Assembly: GCA_016709145.1 (NCBI GenBank)
Contig: JADJEK010000006.1
Coordinates: 62,001-126,000 of the forward strand
Source of the DNA: Planctomycetota bacterium
GTDB taxonomy: Bacteria; Planctomycetota; B15-G4; JADJEK01
Length of the DNA: 64,000 bases
Direction: 5' to 3'
The notes under the pieces are model-generated. The model did not search any database. It was not told where the DNA came from and was given only the letters and a program-made list of their open reading frames with translations. Of this stretch, positions 26,216 to 35,607 are shown piece by piece; the stretch's first letter is position 1, and each line of letters begins with the position of its first letter. Made by a program: the position numbers and the translations under genes.

Positions 26216-27475
26216 ATGCGCATCCTCGTCGCCAACGACTTGTACGGACCTTCGTCCGCCGCCGGCGTCGCCACCGCCATGGCGCGGGCGCTGATCCCGC
26301 ACGGCCACGAGGTCCACTTCGTCGCCACGGTGCAGCGGCCCGGCGAGGCGCGCGACTTCGTCGAAGAGTCGGGCTTGCGCGTCCACCTGGTCGAGACGAA
26401 GCCCTATCCGCTGCGCTTCCGCTCGTGGGTGAGCTTGTGGAACCGCTCGGCGCTGGCGCCGTTCCGCCGCGTGCTCGACGACGTCGATCCCGACGTCGTC
26501 CACTTCCACAACCTCCACATCCATCTGTCGTATCGCGCGCTGAAGCTCGCGCGCGAACGCGGCGTGCCGGTCGTGCTGTCGGTGCATGACGTCATGCCGT
26601 TCTGCTTCCAGAAGATGTTCTGCTTCATGAGCGACTCGCTGCGACCGAACGATCCGCCGCTGTCGTTCAAGGCGCCGATGCCGCGGTGCATTCCTTGCGC
26701 TCGCTTGCGCTACAACCCGCTGCGCAATCCGTTCATCCGTTGGCATTTCAAGCGCTACGTCTCACGCCTCGTCGCGGTCTCGGCGGAGATGGAGCGCGCG
26801 CTGCGCGAGAACGGCATCGACAACGTCGAGACGATCGCGAACGGGATCGATCCGAGCGCGGCGCGATCCGCGGACCACGGCGCGGCGTTCCGTGCCAAGC
26901 ACGGACTCGTCGGCAAGAAGGTCGTGCTCTACGGCGGCCGACTCGATCACCGTAAGGGCGCCGAGCACCTGCTGCGCGCGATGGCGCGCATCCGCGCCGA
27001 TGTCCCGCAAGCCGCGTTGCTCGTGGCCGGCTCGGGCGGCGATGCCTACGAGAACCGCATGATCGAGCTGGCAGGAGAGCTCGGCATCGGCGACGCGATC
27101 GTGACCACCGGTTGGCTGAGTCAGGCCGAGATGGACGAGGCCTATTCCGCGAGCGACGTGATCTGCACGCCGTCGTTGATCTTCGAGTCGTTCGGCTTGA
27201 TCAACGCCGAAGGCATGCTGCGCGGCAGGCCGGCCGTGACCTCGTACTTCGGCGGTCCGAAGAACGTCGTCGAGGACGGCGTGTCGGGGTTCCACGTCAA
27301 CCCGATGCAAGTCGACGCGCTGGTCGCAGCGCTGACGCCGTTGCTGCGAGACGACGCGCTGCGCGAGCGCATGGGCGCGGCAGCGCGCCGGCGCGTGTTG
27401 ACGGAGTTCGCGTTGGAGACGCAGGCCGCCCGCGTCGAAGATCTCTACGTGCGCTTGGTCGGAGGCGCCTCGTGA
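26216..27475 (+). CDS. Glycosyltransferase family 4 (GT-B)
   Basis: 419 residues. N-terminal ANDLYGPSSAAGVATAMA, a His-rich strand VVHFHNLHIH, a Cys-containing loop (MPFCFQKMFCFMS and CIPCARLRYN) that could bind a metal, then LYGGRLDHRKGAEHLLRAM and the EX7E motif ESFGLINAE. Such Cys loops occur in some GT4 proteins. The ATG at 26216 opens the first strand. The last four bases overlap the acetyltransferase-like gene. It heads a four-gene coupled operon. Donor and acceptor unknown. Confidence 0.9.
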   Translation: MRILVANDLYGPSSAAGVATAMARALIPHGHEVHFVATVQRPGEARDFVEESGLRVHLVETKPYPLRFRSWVSLWNRSALAPFRRVLDDVDPDVVHFHNLHIHLSYRALKLARERGVPVVLSVHDVMPFCFQKMFCFMSDSLRPNDPPLSFKAPMPRCIPCARLRYNPLRNPFIRWHFKRYVSRLVAVSAEMERALRENGIDNVETIANGIDPSAARSADHGAAFRAKHGLVGKKVVLYGGRLDHRKGAEHLLRAMARIRADVPQAALLVAGSGGDAYENRMIELAGELGIGDAIVTTGWLSQAEMDEAYSASDVICTPSLIFESFGLINAEGMLRGRPAVTSYFGGPKNVVEDGVSGFHVNPMQVDALVAALTPLLRDDALRERMGAAARRRVLTEFALETQAARVEDLYVRLVGGAS

Positions 27476-28599
27476 GCGAAGCGTTCGCGCAACGAACCGG
27501 TGGGCTTTCGGTCCGCGTCGCCGCTTCGGTCGACGCCGAGCGCTTGATCGGTTTGTTCAACGAATCGTTCCGCAAGTCGAAGGACGCGCGCACGGCGCGT
27601 TGGAAGTACTTCGACTCGCCTCACGGACAGTCGACGACGTTGCTGGCGGAGGGACCGCAGGGTGAGCCGGCCGGCGCGTACTCGTACGTCTACCGCCGTT
27701 TCACTTGGCGTGGTCAGCATGTCGAGATCGCACAGGCCTCGGACGCGATGGTGCATCCGTCGTTCCGCAAGCGCGGGATCTTCACGGGCCTCGACGACCT
27801 GTGCGCGGAGGCCGCGGGGCGGCGCGGGGTCCCGGCGTGCTTCGCGACCGCGGGTCGGCAGAGCCACCACGGCTTCCTCAAGAACGGCTGGCGCGAGATC
27901 GGTCCGTACCGCACGTGGATCGCGTTGTTCGACACGCGCCGATCGCTGGCTCGACGCTTCGGCGGCGCGGCGGCGCTGCTGTCGCCGTTGGTCGGTCCCG
28001 TGCTCGCGCTCGCGGGAAAGCGGCCGAAGTCCGACCTCGGTGGGCATCGCGCGGCGCCGATCGACCGCTTCGACGCGCGCGTGACCGCGCTGTTCGACGC
28101 GGCGAAGTCGCGGCTGCCGTTGGTCGGCGTGCGAGACGCCGATTGGCTGAACTGGCGCTACGTCGACACGCCGACGCGCAAGCACCGCGCCTTCGCGATC
28201 ACGCGTGGCGATGCGTTCGTCGGCTACGTCGTCACCGAGGATGGCGCCGACAGCGGATACGTCGTCGATCTACTCGGGCTCGATCGAGCGGCCGAGGACG
28301 CGGCATTACGCGTTGGCCTCGCGGACCTGCGAGCGCGTGGACTGCCACTCGCGTACGTCCAATCGTCGCGGTGTCCGGTGCTCGAAGACCTGTTCGCACG
28401 TAACGGGTTGTTCCCGCACCCGAAGCGTCAGCCGTTCCGCTTCGTGACCCCGTTCATCGTGCGCACGTTCGCCACACCTCCCGATGTCCAAGTTCCCGGC
28501 GCCGACGTGCTGCTCGATCCGACGACGTGGTACATCCTGGATGGTGACCGCGACGTCGAGCACATGTCGCAAGACGCCCCGCGAGGAGAGTCCCGATGA
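27472..28599 (+). CDS. GNAT-family acetyltransferase-like protein
   Basis: 375 residues from a GTG overlapping the upstream stop. Residues about 10-150 show a GNAT pattern: VAASVDAERLIGLFNESF, then DAMVHPSFRKRGIFTGLDDL with the R-x-x-G-x-x-x-G acetyl-CoA loop and a following helix. The second half (about 190-360) contains DADWLNWRYVDTPTRKHRAF and a second acyltransferase-like fold may be present. Such two-part GNATs in glycan clusters N-acylate amino sugars, but the substrate here is inferred only. It is coupled to the deacetylase gene by a four-base overlap. Confidence 0.75.
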   Translation: MSEAFAQRTGGLSVRVAASVDAERLIGLFNESFRKSKDARTARWKYFDSPHGQSTTLLAEGPQGEPAGAYSYVYRRFTWRGQHVEIAQASDAMVHPSFRKRGIFTGLDDLCAEAAGRRGVPACFATAGRQSHHGFLKNGWREIGPYRTWIALFDTRRSLARRFGGAAALLSPLVGPVLALAGKRPKSDLGGHRAAPIDRFDARVTALFDAAKSRLPLVGVRDADWLNWRYVDTPTRKHRAFAITRGDAFVGYVVTEDGADSGYVVDLLGLDRAAEDAALRVGLADLRARGLPLAYVQSSRCPVLEDLFARNGLFPHPKRQPFRFVTPFIVRTFATPPDVQVPGADVLLDPTTWYILDGDRDVEHMSQDAPRGESR

Positions 28600-29675
28600 G
28601 CTTGGCTCGCGCGAAGAACTCGATGAAGAAGGGCCTGCGTCGCGTGTTCGCGACGTTGAACGGGCTCGGTCTCGGATTGGTGCTGCGCAAGGTCGGTTGC
28701 GCGCGCGGCGGCGGCATCGTCATGACGCATTGCGTCGGTCACGTGCCCGAGACCGCGTACCTGCCGAGCGACATGAAGACGTCCTGCGACAAGGTCGACC
28801 GACTGTTGCGCGCGTTGAAGCGCCGCGGCGTGAAGGTCGTGCCGGTGCGCGATCTGGTCGCGGCGCTCGATCGCGGCGAGGACGCACGCGATCTGCTCGC
28901 GTTCACGATGGACGACGGGTACCGCGACAACTTCACGCAAGCTTTGCCGCTGCTGTCGCGGCACGGCGCGAGCGGCACGGTGTTCGTCGAGACCGAAGTC
29001 GTGGGCTCGCGCACGCCGTCGTGGATGCACCGTTACTTCTTCATCTGCGCGCAGCGCGGCGAGGCGTTCTTCGCCGACGAGTACGCCAAGCGCACCGGCG
29101 AAGAGGCGATCCGCGCGAAACTCCAGCAGGCCAAGGGCGGGACGTCCGGGCTCGGAGCGCGCTACGACCTGAAGCGCGTGCTGAAGTACGACGCGGATCC
29201 GAAGGACCGCGATCGCGTGACGCGCGCGATCCTCGAGTCGATCGGCGGCGACGATGCCTCGATCGCGCGCGCGTACCTGACGTGGGACGAAGTCACGGCG
29301 CTCGACGCGGCCGGCGTGGAGATCGGCGCGCACACGCTGCATCACGAGATCTTGTCGCGACTCGATCGCGGCGGCGTCGAACGTGAGATCGTCGGTTCGA
29401 CGCGCGCGATCGCAGAGCGCGTGAAGAACCCCGTGGTCACGTTCGCGTACCCGTTCGGGCGGCGCTGGGACTACAACGACGATTGCTTCGACGTGCTGCG
29501 CGGTCTCGGCTACACGTCCGCGTGCGCGGCGATCGACGGCACCAACGAACCGTCGACGGATCGCCTGCAGTTGAAGCGCCTGCCGCTGAACGACGACATC
29601 CCGATCGAGGACGTGTTGGCGGAGATCGACGGGACGTTTCCGCTGGTGCGGAAACTGTTCCGCATCCAGATATGA
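28596..29675 (+). CDS. Polysaccharide deacetylase (NodB/CE4 family)
   Basis: 359 residues. CE4 motif 1 is TMDDGY at 104-109, motif 2 is HTLHH with His246 and His250, and a later motif is YPFGRRWDYND. These provide the metal site and catalytic acid/base for removing N- or O-acetyl groups from glycans. An N-terminal stretch is basic and mildly hydrophobic but not a convincing signal peptide, so it may act on a cytoplasmic lipid-linked intermediate, as in PIG-L/ArnD-type routes. A roughly 90-residue insertion lies between motifs 1 and 2. It is coupled on both sides by four-base overlaps. Confidence 0.9.
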   Translation: MSLARAKNSMKKGLRRVFATLNGLGLGLVLRKVGCARGGGIVMTHCVGHVPETAYLPSDMKTSCDKVDRLLRALKRRGVKVVPVRDLVAALDRGEDARDLLAFTMDDGYRDNFTQALPLLSRHGASGTVFVETEVVGSRTPSWMHRYFFICAQRGEAFFADEYAKRTGEEAIRAKLQQAKGGTSGLGARYDLKRVLKYDADPKDRDRVTRAILESIGGDDASIARAYLTWDEVTALDAAGVEIGAHTLHHEILSRLDRGGVEREIVGSTRAIAERVKNPVVTFAYPFGRRWDYNDDCFDVLRGLGYTSACAAIDGTNEPSTDRLQLKRLPLNDDIPIEDVLAEIDGTFPLVRKLFRIQI

Positions 29676-30757
29676 ACGCCGGGCAGGAACTCGGACTCCT
29701 CGGCGCCGGCGTCGCGTTCGTAGCGGCGCTCGTGCTCGTGCCGATCGCGCGACGCGCCGCTCTCGCGCTCGACGTGGTCGACAAGCCCGGCGGTCGCAAG
29801 ACGCAGCGCGCTCCGGTCCCGTTGCTCGGCGGAGTGGCGGTCGCGTTGGCTGCGGTCGTCGGTGTCCTCGTCACGCGCGCCCTGCAGGGCGGTAGCGCCG
29901 CGGTCGCGTTCACGGGGTTCGAGCGCGTGCTCGCGGTCACGGCGATCGTGTTCTTGGTCGGGCTCGTCGACGACGTGTTCAAGGACCGCATCGGGCCGCT
30001 GCCGAAGTTCCTCGCGCAGTTCCTGGCCGTGGTGATCTTGTTCCACGAGTCGTTCGCTCGCGCCGTGATGTTCGATGCGCGTGCGGGCGACGTGTTCTAC
30101 CTGGTCGCGATCACGCTCTGGTTCCTCACCGTCGTGAACGCCGTGAACTTCGTCGACAACATGAACGGTCTGTGCGCGGGGCTGGCGACCGCGTCGCTGC
30201 TCGTCGGACTGTTCGGACTCGGCAGCGCCGAGGCGCGTACGGCGCTGTGCGCCGGAGCGCTCGGTGGGGCGCTGCTCGGCTTCCTGCCGTTCAATTTCCC
30301 GAAGGCGCGCATCTATCTCGGCGATGCCGGCTCGCATCTCGCGGGGTTCGCGCTCGCGTATCTCTCGATCACGTTCACCGAGGGCTTCCTGTCCGGTACC
30401 GAAGCGAGCCTCGGTCTACATGGGTTCGTCCCGGCGACGCTCTTGCTCGGACTACCGCTCTACGACTTGCTGTTCTCGGTCGTGCGCCGTTGGCGCGAAC
30501 GTCGGCCGTTGTTCCACGGCGACAATCGTCATCTGTCCCACCGCCTGGTCGGAGCAGGACTCGACCCCGTTGCCGCGGTGCTGTTGTTGTGGGGGACGCA
30601 TTTGATGCTCGCCGCGGCCGCCGTCGTGACGCTGCCGTTGAACGCGACGGGCCGCTACGTCTGGTTGTTCGTGATCTTGATCGCGTTGTCCGTGCTCGCG
30701 GCTTGGCTCGTGCGTGCGGACGCACGTCGCCGCGGAACGATCTCACCTTCCGTTTGA
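29672..30757 (+). CDS. Undecaprenyl-phosphate sugar-1-phosphate transferase (WecA/MraY family)
   Basis: 361 residues with about ten transmembrane helices. Family signatures are VGLVDDVFKDR (catalytic Asp pair), NFVDNMNGLCAG, IYLGDAGSHLAGF and the C-terminal cytoplasmic loop HGDNRHLSHRL. The enzyme transfers a sugar-1-phosphate from a UDP-sugar to undecaprenyl phosphate, starting lipid-linked glycan synthesis at the inner membrane. It is the only priming transferase seen in the locus. The ATG at 29672 overlaps the deacetylase stop. Which sugar it uses cannot be told; MraY itself is less likely because no peptidoglycan genes surround it. Confidence 0.93.
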   Translation: MNAGQELGLLGAGVAFVAALVLVPIARRAALALDVVDKPGGRKTQRAPVPLLGGVAVALAAVVGVLVTRALQGGSAAVAFTGFERVLAVTAIVFLVGLVDDVFKDRIGPLPKFLAQFLAVVILFHESFARAVMFDARAGDVFYLVAITLWFLTVVNAVNFVDNMNGLCAGLATASLLVGLFGLGSAEARTALCAGALGGALLGFLPFNFPKARIYLGDAGSHLAGFALAYLSITFTEGFLSGTEASLGLHGFVPATLLLGLPLYDLLFSVVRRWRERRPLFHGDNRHLSHRLVGAGLDPVAAVLLLWGTHLMLAAAAVVTLPLNATGRYVWLFVILIALSVLAAWLVRADARRRGTISPSV

Positions 30758-30787
30758 CCCGCTCGAAGTGAGGGATATCCTCCGGCC

Positions 30788-31534
30788 GTGGATCCCCGCG
30801 AATTCGCCATCCAATACGAGATCGAAGAGTCGCACTGGTGGTTCAAGGCCCGGCGGCGACTCGTGCGACGGTTCGCGGAGCAGCAACGAGCGCGCCTCGG
30901 GCGGCCGCTGCGCATCCTCGACGTGGCCTGCGCGACCGCGATGTCGTTCCGCTTCCTCGGCGACCTCGGCTCGATCCGTGGGCTCGACATCTCGAACGAG
31001 ACCATCCACTTCGCCAAGCAGCGTGGCATCGATCGGATCGTGCGTGGTGACGCGCAGAAGATGCCGTTCCAGGACGGCTCGTTCGACCTCGTGTTGGCGC
31101 TGGACGCGTTCGAGCATTTCCCCGACGACGTCGCGTCGATGAAGGAAGTCTCGCGCGTGCTTGACAAGGGCGGTGCGCTGGTGTGCACGGTCCCTGCGTA
31201 CATGGCGCTGTGGAGTCCGCACGACGACGCGTTCCATCATCTGCGGCGCTATACGCGCGGCGAACTCACGTCGAAGCTGAAGGCGAACCTGAACGTCGAG
31301 CGCTGCTCGTACTACTCGTTCTTCCTCGCGCCGCCGCTCTACGTGTTCCGCAAGCTGCGTGCGATGCTCGGCCGCGGCGAGACGCCGCGCTCGGACTTCA
31401 CGGTGCCGATCCCGGCGTTCGTGGAGTGGGGACTCGCGACGTTGATGCGCATCGAATCGTGGATGCTGCGCTTCGTGTCGCTGCCGTTCGGCGCGTCGCT
31501 GATCTGCGTCTCGCGTCGCCGCGAGCGGGCGTGA
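30788..31534 (+). CDS. SAM-dependent methyltransferase
   Basis: 248 residues. The class I motif I is ILDVACATAMSF, followed by GLDISNETIHFAKQR, and the post-motif LVLALDAFEHFPDD and GGALVCTVPAY. This is the UbiE/Methyltransf_11 pattern. Motif I reads ACATA rather than the usual GxGxG, so the SAM loop is atypical. A GTG start at 30788 is used; it lies 30 bases after the WecA-like gene and is likely co-transcribed. It may methylate the growing glycan or its carrier; that is inference. Confidence 0.85.
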   Translation: MDPREFAIQYEIEESHWWFKARRRLVRRFAEQQRARLGRPLRILDVACATAMSFRFLGDLGSIRGLDISNETIHFAKQRGIDRIVRGDAQKMPFQDGSFDLVLALDAFEHFPDDVASMKEVSRVLDKGGALVCTVPAYMALWSPHDDAFHHLRRYTRGELTSKLKANLNVERCSYYSFFLAPPLYVFRKLRAMLGRGETPRSDFTVPIPAFVEWGLATLMRIESWMLRFVSLPFGASLICVSRRRERA

Positions 31535-31549
31535 GCCGATCCTGTTGAT

Positions 31550-31580
31550 GCACGACTCGCGCGTCGCGACGCGTTCGTGC
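31550..31580. terminator. Hairpin between convergent genes
   Basis: Positions 31550-31555 pair with 31575-31580, and 31560-31564 with 31569-31573 around a CGCG loop, with an internal mismatch region. It lies in the 52-base gap between the methyltransferase and the convergent membrane/TPR gene. Confidence 0.4.
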
Positions 31581-31586
31581 GCGCGA

Positions 31587-33989
31587 TCAGCGTGAGCGCG
31601 TCGGGGGGAATCCGGAACCGAAGCGGAACGCCGTGCGCAAGGCCGCACGCGCAGCCTCCGGGTCCGTGTCGCGGCTCGTCGCGGCGCGAAGCGCGTGGGC
31701 GCGGGCGTCGAGCGGCGCCAGTGTCGCGGCTTGGTCCGCGAACCGTGCGGCGCCGGCGTCTTCGCCGAGTTCCCGCAGCGTGATCGCGTAGTGGAGCACC
31801 GTTTCGGGGTCGTCCGGAACGAGGTCCAGCGCGCGGTGGAACCGACCGAGCGCATCGTTGAGCAACGGCGCGCGCTCGCTCGCCGCATCGAGACGCAGGG
31901 CCTTCGCGCGCCGTGCGCGACCGAGCAACGAACTCATGCGCGCTTGCGCGGCGACGTCGACGCGATCGGGATGCATCAGCACGACGAGTCGCTCGACGGC
32001 GTAGCTGATGTCGAGCGCTCCGGTCGCGGTCCACTTGAACTCGTTGCGCCGCGCTGCCGCGAGGTAGGACCGCGCGAGTTCCTCGTAGGCGTCGACGAGC
32101 GTCGGTCGGAACTCGACACAACGCGTGAGTTCCTCGACTCCGGCAAGCGGAGACAGGCCACGGCCGAGCACCGTCCCGAAGCGGAAGCGGACGTCGGCGT
32201 CGGTCGGATCCGCGGCGCGCCACTGCGCGAGGTGCAGCCAGACGCGTTCTCGTGCGGCGTCGCGATCGCCGCGCGACGCGGCGATCGCGGTGGGGGCCGT
32301 CGCCTCGAGCAAGCGCCATCCGCGGTCCTCGGCATCGGCGTCGTCGCGCAGGATCGCGATCGCGAGTTCGAGCCGCGCGCGCGCTTCCAGGGTCGGCACG
32401 TCGTCTGCGCGCAGCACCGTCGAGCGGGCCAGCAGGTGCTCGAGCGAACGCGCACCCGTGCGCGGAAGGTCGGGAACGAGTCGCGTACGCGCACTCGCGC
32501 TCGCGCGCAGCCGAGGATCGATCTCCGCGGAGGAGCTCGCGCTGTCGACGGGCGCGAATGCCAAGAACGGCCCGCCGGGACGGCTCGGGATGGGGGTGCT
32601 CGAGTCGACGCGCACCAGGAAGCGTCCGAACAGGTACAGGACGGCATTCTGGTGCGTCTCGATCCACGCGTCGAGTTCGCGCGGAGTGACGCGCCACAGG
32701 TCGAGCGGTCGAACGACCAGCGCACGATTCAGGAGCCGCGGAGGGATCGGCGCTCGCGCGTGTGTCGCGTCGGATGGTTCGCACGGCGCGATCCATGCCA
32801 TCGCGGGTCGGCGCGTCGCGTCCTCGTCGTCGTCGTGGACGAACCAACTGCGCTCCGGACGCGATGGGAGGCGGTTCGTCGCAGGCGCCCACGAAGGCGC
32901 GATCGCAATGACGCCTGGCGGGGCCACACGATCGACGAAGCGCACCACGTCGAGGACGCCATCGGCCAGCGGCCAGGCCGGCGCCGGCGCGGACTCGCGG
33001 GCGAGTGCGCGGTCGATCCCATCGGCGACGCCGAGTTCGACGTAGACCTGATCGGATCGAATCATCTGTCGTGGGATCGGTGTCACAGGATCGCGCCTAC
33101 CCTCGACGACGCCGACGGTGAGCGCGACCAAGAGGCACAAGGCGGCGAGTGCGGCTGGCTGGATCACGCACGCGACCGCGAGGCCGACGCACGCCGCGGG
33201 GAACGCCGCGGCGCTCAGCGGGAAGAAGAGCGCCAGACCTGCGCCGATGGCCAGTGCGACGGCCAGGCGCCGTGGCGGGGCCGCGTGCCGCGAGAGCGCG
33301 CCGAGGACGCCTCCGATGGCGACTCCGGCGGCGCCGGCCACCAACGCGGCCAGCAGCGCGCAACCCGCGAGGAACTGCGTCCGCGAGACGTTTGGACCAT
33401 GCAACGCGATCGCGCGGTCGACCCACGGAGCGGGATCGTGCGACAGTCGCATCAGCCCGAGCGCGGCGAACGCCGCGACGGCGAGCAGCAGCAGCGGGGC
33501 TTCACGACCATGGCGGCCAGCGAGGAAGCGTGCCGTCGCGGCTCCGACCGCAGCCGTGGCGAGGACGCCGAACACAGCCGCCGCGAGGCCGGGAAGATCC
33601 GGGCCGGCCAGGAAGCGGCACGTCACGACCACACGCGCGCACAACCCGCAGACCGCCGCGACGACCAGCGCCGCGGCGATCAACGTGCGGAAGGATCGAG
33701 CGACCGGAACGGCCGACGTGCCACGCGATGCGATCCAGGCCGCGATCCCGAGGAACCCGCCGGCCGCGATCGAACCGGTCCGTGGATCCACGTGCGCGAG
33801 GAGCGCGGAGAACGACCCCGCAGCCGTGGCGGCGCCGGCCAACACGGCGCCCGGAGCGCGCCACAGCAAGGCGGCGCACACGACCAGCGGAATCGCCGCA
33901 ACTGCCGTCGGGAACGCCAGGAACGCGAGCCCGGCCGCGACGACCGCGGCGGCCCCGGCGGCGAATGCCGCGATCGCACGGCCGCTCAC
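31587..33989 (-). CDS. Polytopic membrane protein with C-terminal TPR-like region
   Basis: 800 residues. Residues 1 to about 310 contain around ten hydrophobic helices. A periplasmic or cytoplasmic region follows, and from about residue 540 there are helical repeats resembling tetratricopeptides (for example LGRFHRALDLVPDDPETVLHYAITLRELG, split across A and B helices). This resembles Wzy/O-antigen-ligase-like proteins with TPR tails, but the polymerase signature was not found. A GTG start with GGAGG upstream fits. It diverges from the second radical SAM gene across 83 bases and converges on the methyltransferase. Function unknown. Confidence 0.7.
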   Translation of the reverse strand: MSGRAIAAFAAGAAAVVAAGLAFLAFPTAVAAIPLVVCAALLWRAPGAVLAGAATAAGSFSALLAHVDPRTGSIAAGGFLGIAAWIASRGTSAVPVARSFRTLIAAALVVAAVCGLCARVVVTCRFLAGPDLPGLAAAVFGVLATAAVGAATARFLAGRHGREAPLLLLAVAAFAALGLMRLSHDPAPWVDRAIALHGPNVSRTQFLAGCALLAALVAGAAGVAIGGVLGALSRHAAPPRRLAVALAIGAGLALFFPLSAAAFPAACVGLAVACVIQPAALAALCLLVALTVGVVEGRRDPVTPIPRQMIRSDQVYVELGVADGIDRALARESAPAPAWPLADGVLDVVRFVDRVAPPGVIAIAPSWAPATNRLPSRPERSWFVHDDDEDATRRPAMAWIAPCEPSDATHARAPIPPRLLNRALVVRPLDLWRVTPRELDAWIETHQNAVLYLFGRFLVRVDSSTPIPSRPGGPFLAFAPVDSASSSAEIDPRLRASASARTRLVPDLPRTGARSLEHLLARSTVLRADDVPTLEARARLELAIAILRDDADAEDRGWRLLEATAPTAIAASRGDRDAARERVWLHLAQWRAADPTDADVRFRFGTVLGRGLSPLAGVEELTRCVEFRPTLVDAYEELARSYLAAARRNEFKWTATGALDISYAVERLVVLMHPDRVDVAAQARMSSLLGRARRAKALRLDAASERAPLLNDALGRFHRALDLVPDDPETVLHYAITLRELGEDAGAARFADQAATLAPLDARAHALRAATSRDTDPEAARAALRTAFRFGSGFPPTRSR

Positions 33990-34072
33990 GGGACCTCCCG
34001 AAATGCCCGGCCGCGGCGCGTTCGCGTGCTATTCTTCGCGCGCCTTTCCCCCCTCAGGAACCAGGTCCCCGC

Positions 34073-35473
34073 ATGCGCGTGCTGCTCGTCAATCCGCCCA
34101 GTCCCCGAGACCAACGCGTGAGCCGGGGCCTGATGGGCGGCTTCGGCATGGCGGTCAACGAGGACTTGATCTACCCGCCGCTGAACCTGGCCTACGCGGC
34201 CACCGTGTTGCGTCAGCGCGGTCACGACGTCGAGATCCTCGATGCCGAGGCCGAAGACCTCGATCGCGCAGCCACGATCGAACGCGTGCGCTCCACGCGC
34301 TACGGCGCGATCGGTTGCGATTCGTCGACGACGACGATCGAGAGCGACCTGTCGCTGGCGGCCGAGATCGCGAAGCTGCACGGAGTTCCTTCCTTCGCGA
34401 TCGGCGCGCAAGTCTCGTACACGTCCGACCGCGTGCTGACCGGGACCGGAATCGACTACGTCTTGCGCGACGAGGTCGAGGACACGGTGGTCGATCTGAT
34501 CGACGCACTCGAGAAGGGCCGCGACATCGCGACCGTCGAGGGCGTGTCCTACCGCAAGGACGGCGGCATCGTCCACAACCCGGCGCGCAAGAAGATCGTC
34601 GACCTCGACGCCATCCCGTTCCCGGCGCGCGACCTGCTGAAGAACGACCGCTACCGCATCCCCGACATGGTCGGTCCGATGACGACCGTCCAGTCGAGTC
34701 GCGGCTGTCCGATCAACTGCACGTATTGCGGCTACACGCTCAGCCAAGGTCTGCGCTTCCGATCGCGCTCGGCGGACAACGTGCTCGCCGAGCTGTGCGA
34801 AGTGCGACGCAAGTACGGCATCAAGAACGTCGTGTTCCGCGACCCGCTGTTCTCGGCGAACAAGCAGCGCATCCAGGACCTGTGCGCGGGCATCGTGCGC
34901 GAGAAGCTCGACATCGAGTGGCAGTGCGAGACCGCGATCAAGTGCCTCGACGAAGACCTGCTGTCGCGCATGCGCGAAGCGGGTTGCGTGTCGATCTCGT
35001 TCGGCGTCGAAACCGCCGATCCCGAGCTCGGCGCGAAGTACTCGAACTCGAAGATCAAGTCCGAGGACTGGGCGAAGGCCATGATCTCGAAGGCCAAGTC
35101 GCTCGGCATCCGCACGCGCGGCTTCTTCATGCTCGGATTCCCCGAGGAGACGCGCCCGCAGATGCGCAACACGGTGCGTATGGCGCTGAACCTCGATCCG
35201 GACTCCGCGCAGTTCACGTCGGTGACGCCGTATCCGGGCACGCCGATGTGGCACGACATGAAGGAAAAGGCGCCCTCGGACTACGCGAAGTTCGACGGAC
35301 ACACTCCGGTCGGTGTGAACGAGCACCTGTCCACCGAGGAACTGGCTGCCGAGATCCGGCGTGCGTACCGAAAGTTCTACCTCCGCCCGAAGCGCATCCT
35401 CGATCAGCTCAAGCAGCCCAGGCGGCTGTTCTCGCGCGTGCGGCACTACATCACGCTGCAGCAGTCCAACTGA
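34073..35473 (+). CDS. B12-binding-domain radical SAM protein
   Basis: 466 residues. The N-terminal domain begins VLLVNPPSPRDQR and includes YPPLNLAYAATVLRQRGHDVEILDAEAED split over a B12-type Rossmann fold. The radical SAM motif CPINCTYC gives Cys212, Cys216 and Cys219. Later segments FGVETADPELG and FFMLGFPEETR are typical of the BchE/HpnP-like group. It is the second such enzyme in the window, about 8 kb from the first. The ATG at 34073 is preferred to a long upstream open frame that lies antisense to the neighbouring gene. A strong hairpin follows. Substrate unknown. Confidence 0.9.
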   Translation: MRVLLVNPPSPRDQRVSRGLMGGFGMAVNEDLIYPPLNLAYAATVLRQRGHDVEILDAEAEDLDRAATIERVRSTRYGAIGCDSSTTTIESDLSLAAEIAKLHGVPSFAIGAQVSYTSDRVLTGTGIDYVLRDEVEDTVVDLIDALEKGRDIATVEGVSYRKDGGIVHNPARKKIVDLDAIPFPARDLLKNDRYRIPDMVGPMTTVQSSRGCPINCTYCGYTLSQGLRFRSRSADNVLAELCEVRRKYGIKNVVFRDPLFSANKQRIQDLCAGIVREKLDIEWQCETAIKCLDEDLLSRMREAGCVSISFGVETADPELGAKYSNSKIKSEDWAKAMISKAKSLGIRTRGFFMLGFPEETRPQMRNTVRMALNLDPDSAQFTSVTPYPGTPMWHDMKEKAPSDYAKFDGHTPVGVNEHLSTEELAAEIRRAYRKFYLRPKRILDQLKQPRRLFSRVRHYITLQQSN

Positions 35474-35497
35474 CGCCGCGCCGAGCTTCCGAACGAC

Positions 35498-35535
35498 GAA
35501 CGGGGCCGCGACACGTGAGTGTCGCGGCCCCGTTC
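35498..35535. terminator. 17-bp perfect hairpin between convergent genes
   Basis: Positions 35498-35514 pair perfectly with 35519-35535 around a GTGA loop. It sits between the radical SAM gene and mlaD, which converge, so it can serve both. The flanking bases 35493-35497 can extend the stem to 35538-35542. Confidence 0.82.
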
Positions 35536-35607
35536 TCGTCGTGGCGAGCTTCGTCGCGACGCGGAGTCGTGGGGACTCGTCCGCGCGCCGTCCGCCGGAG
35601 TGCTGCG

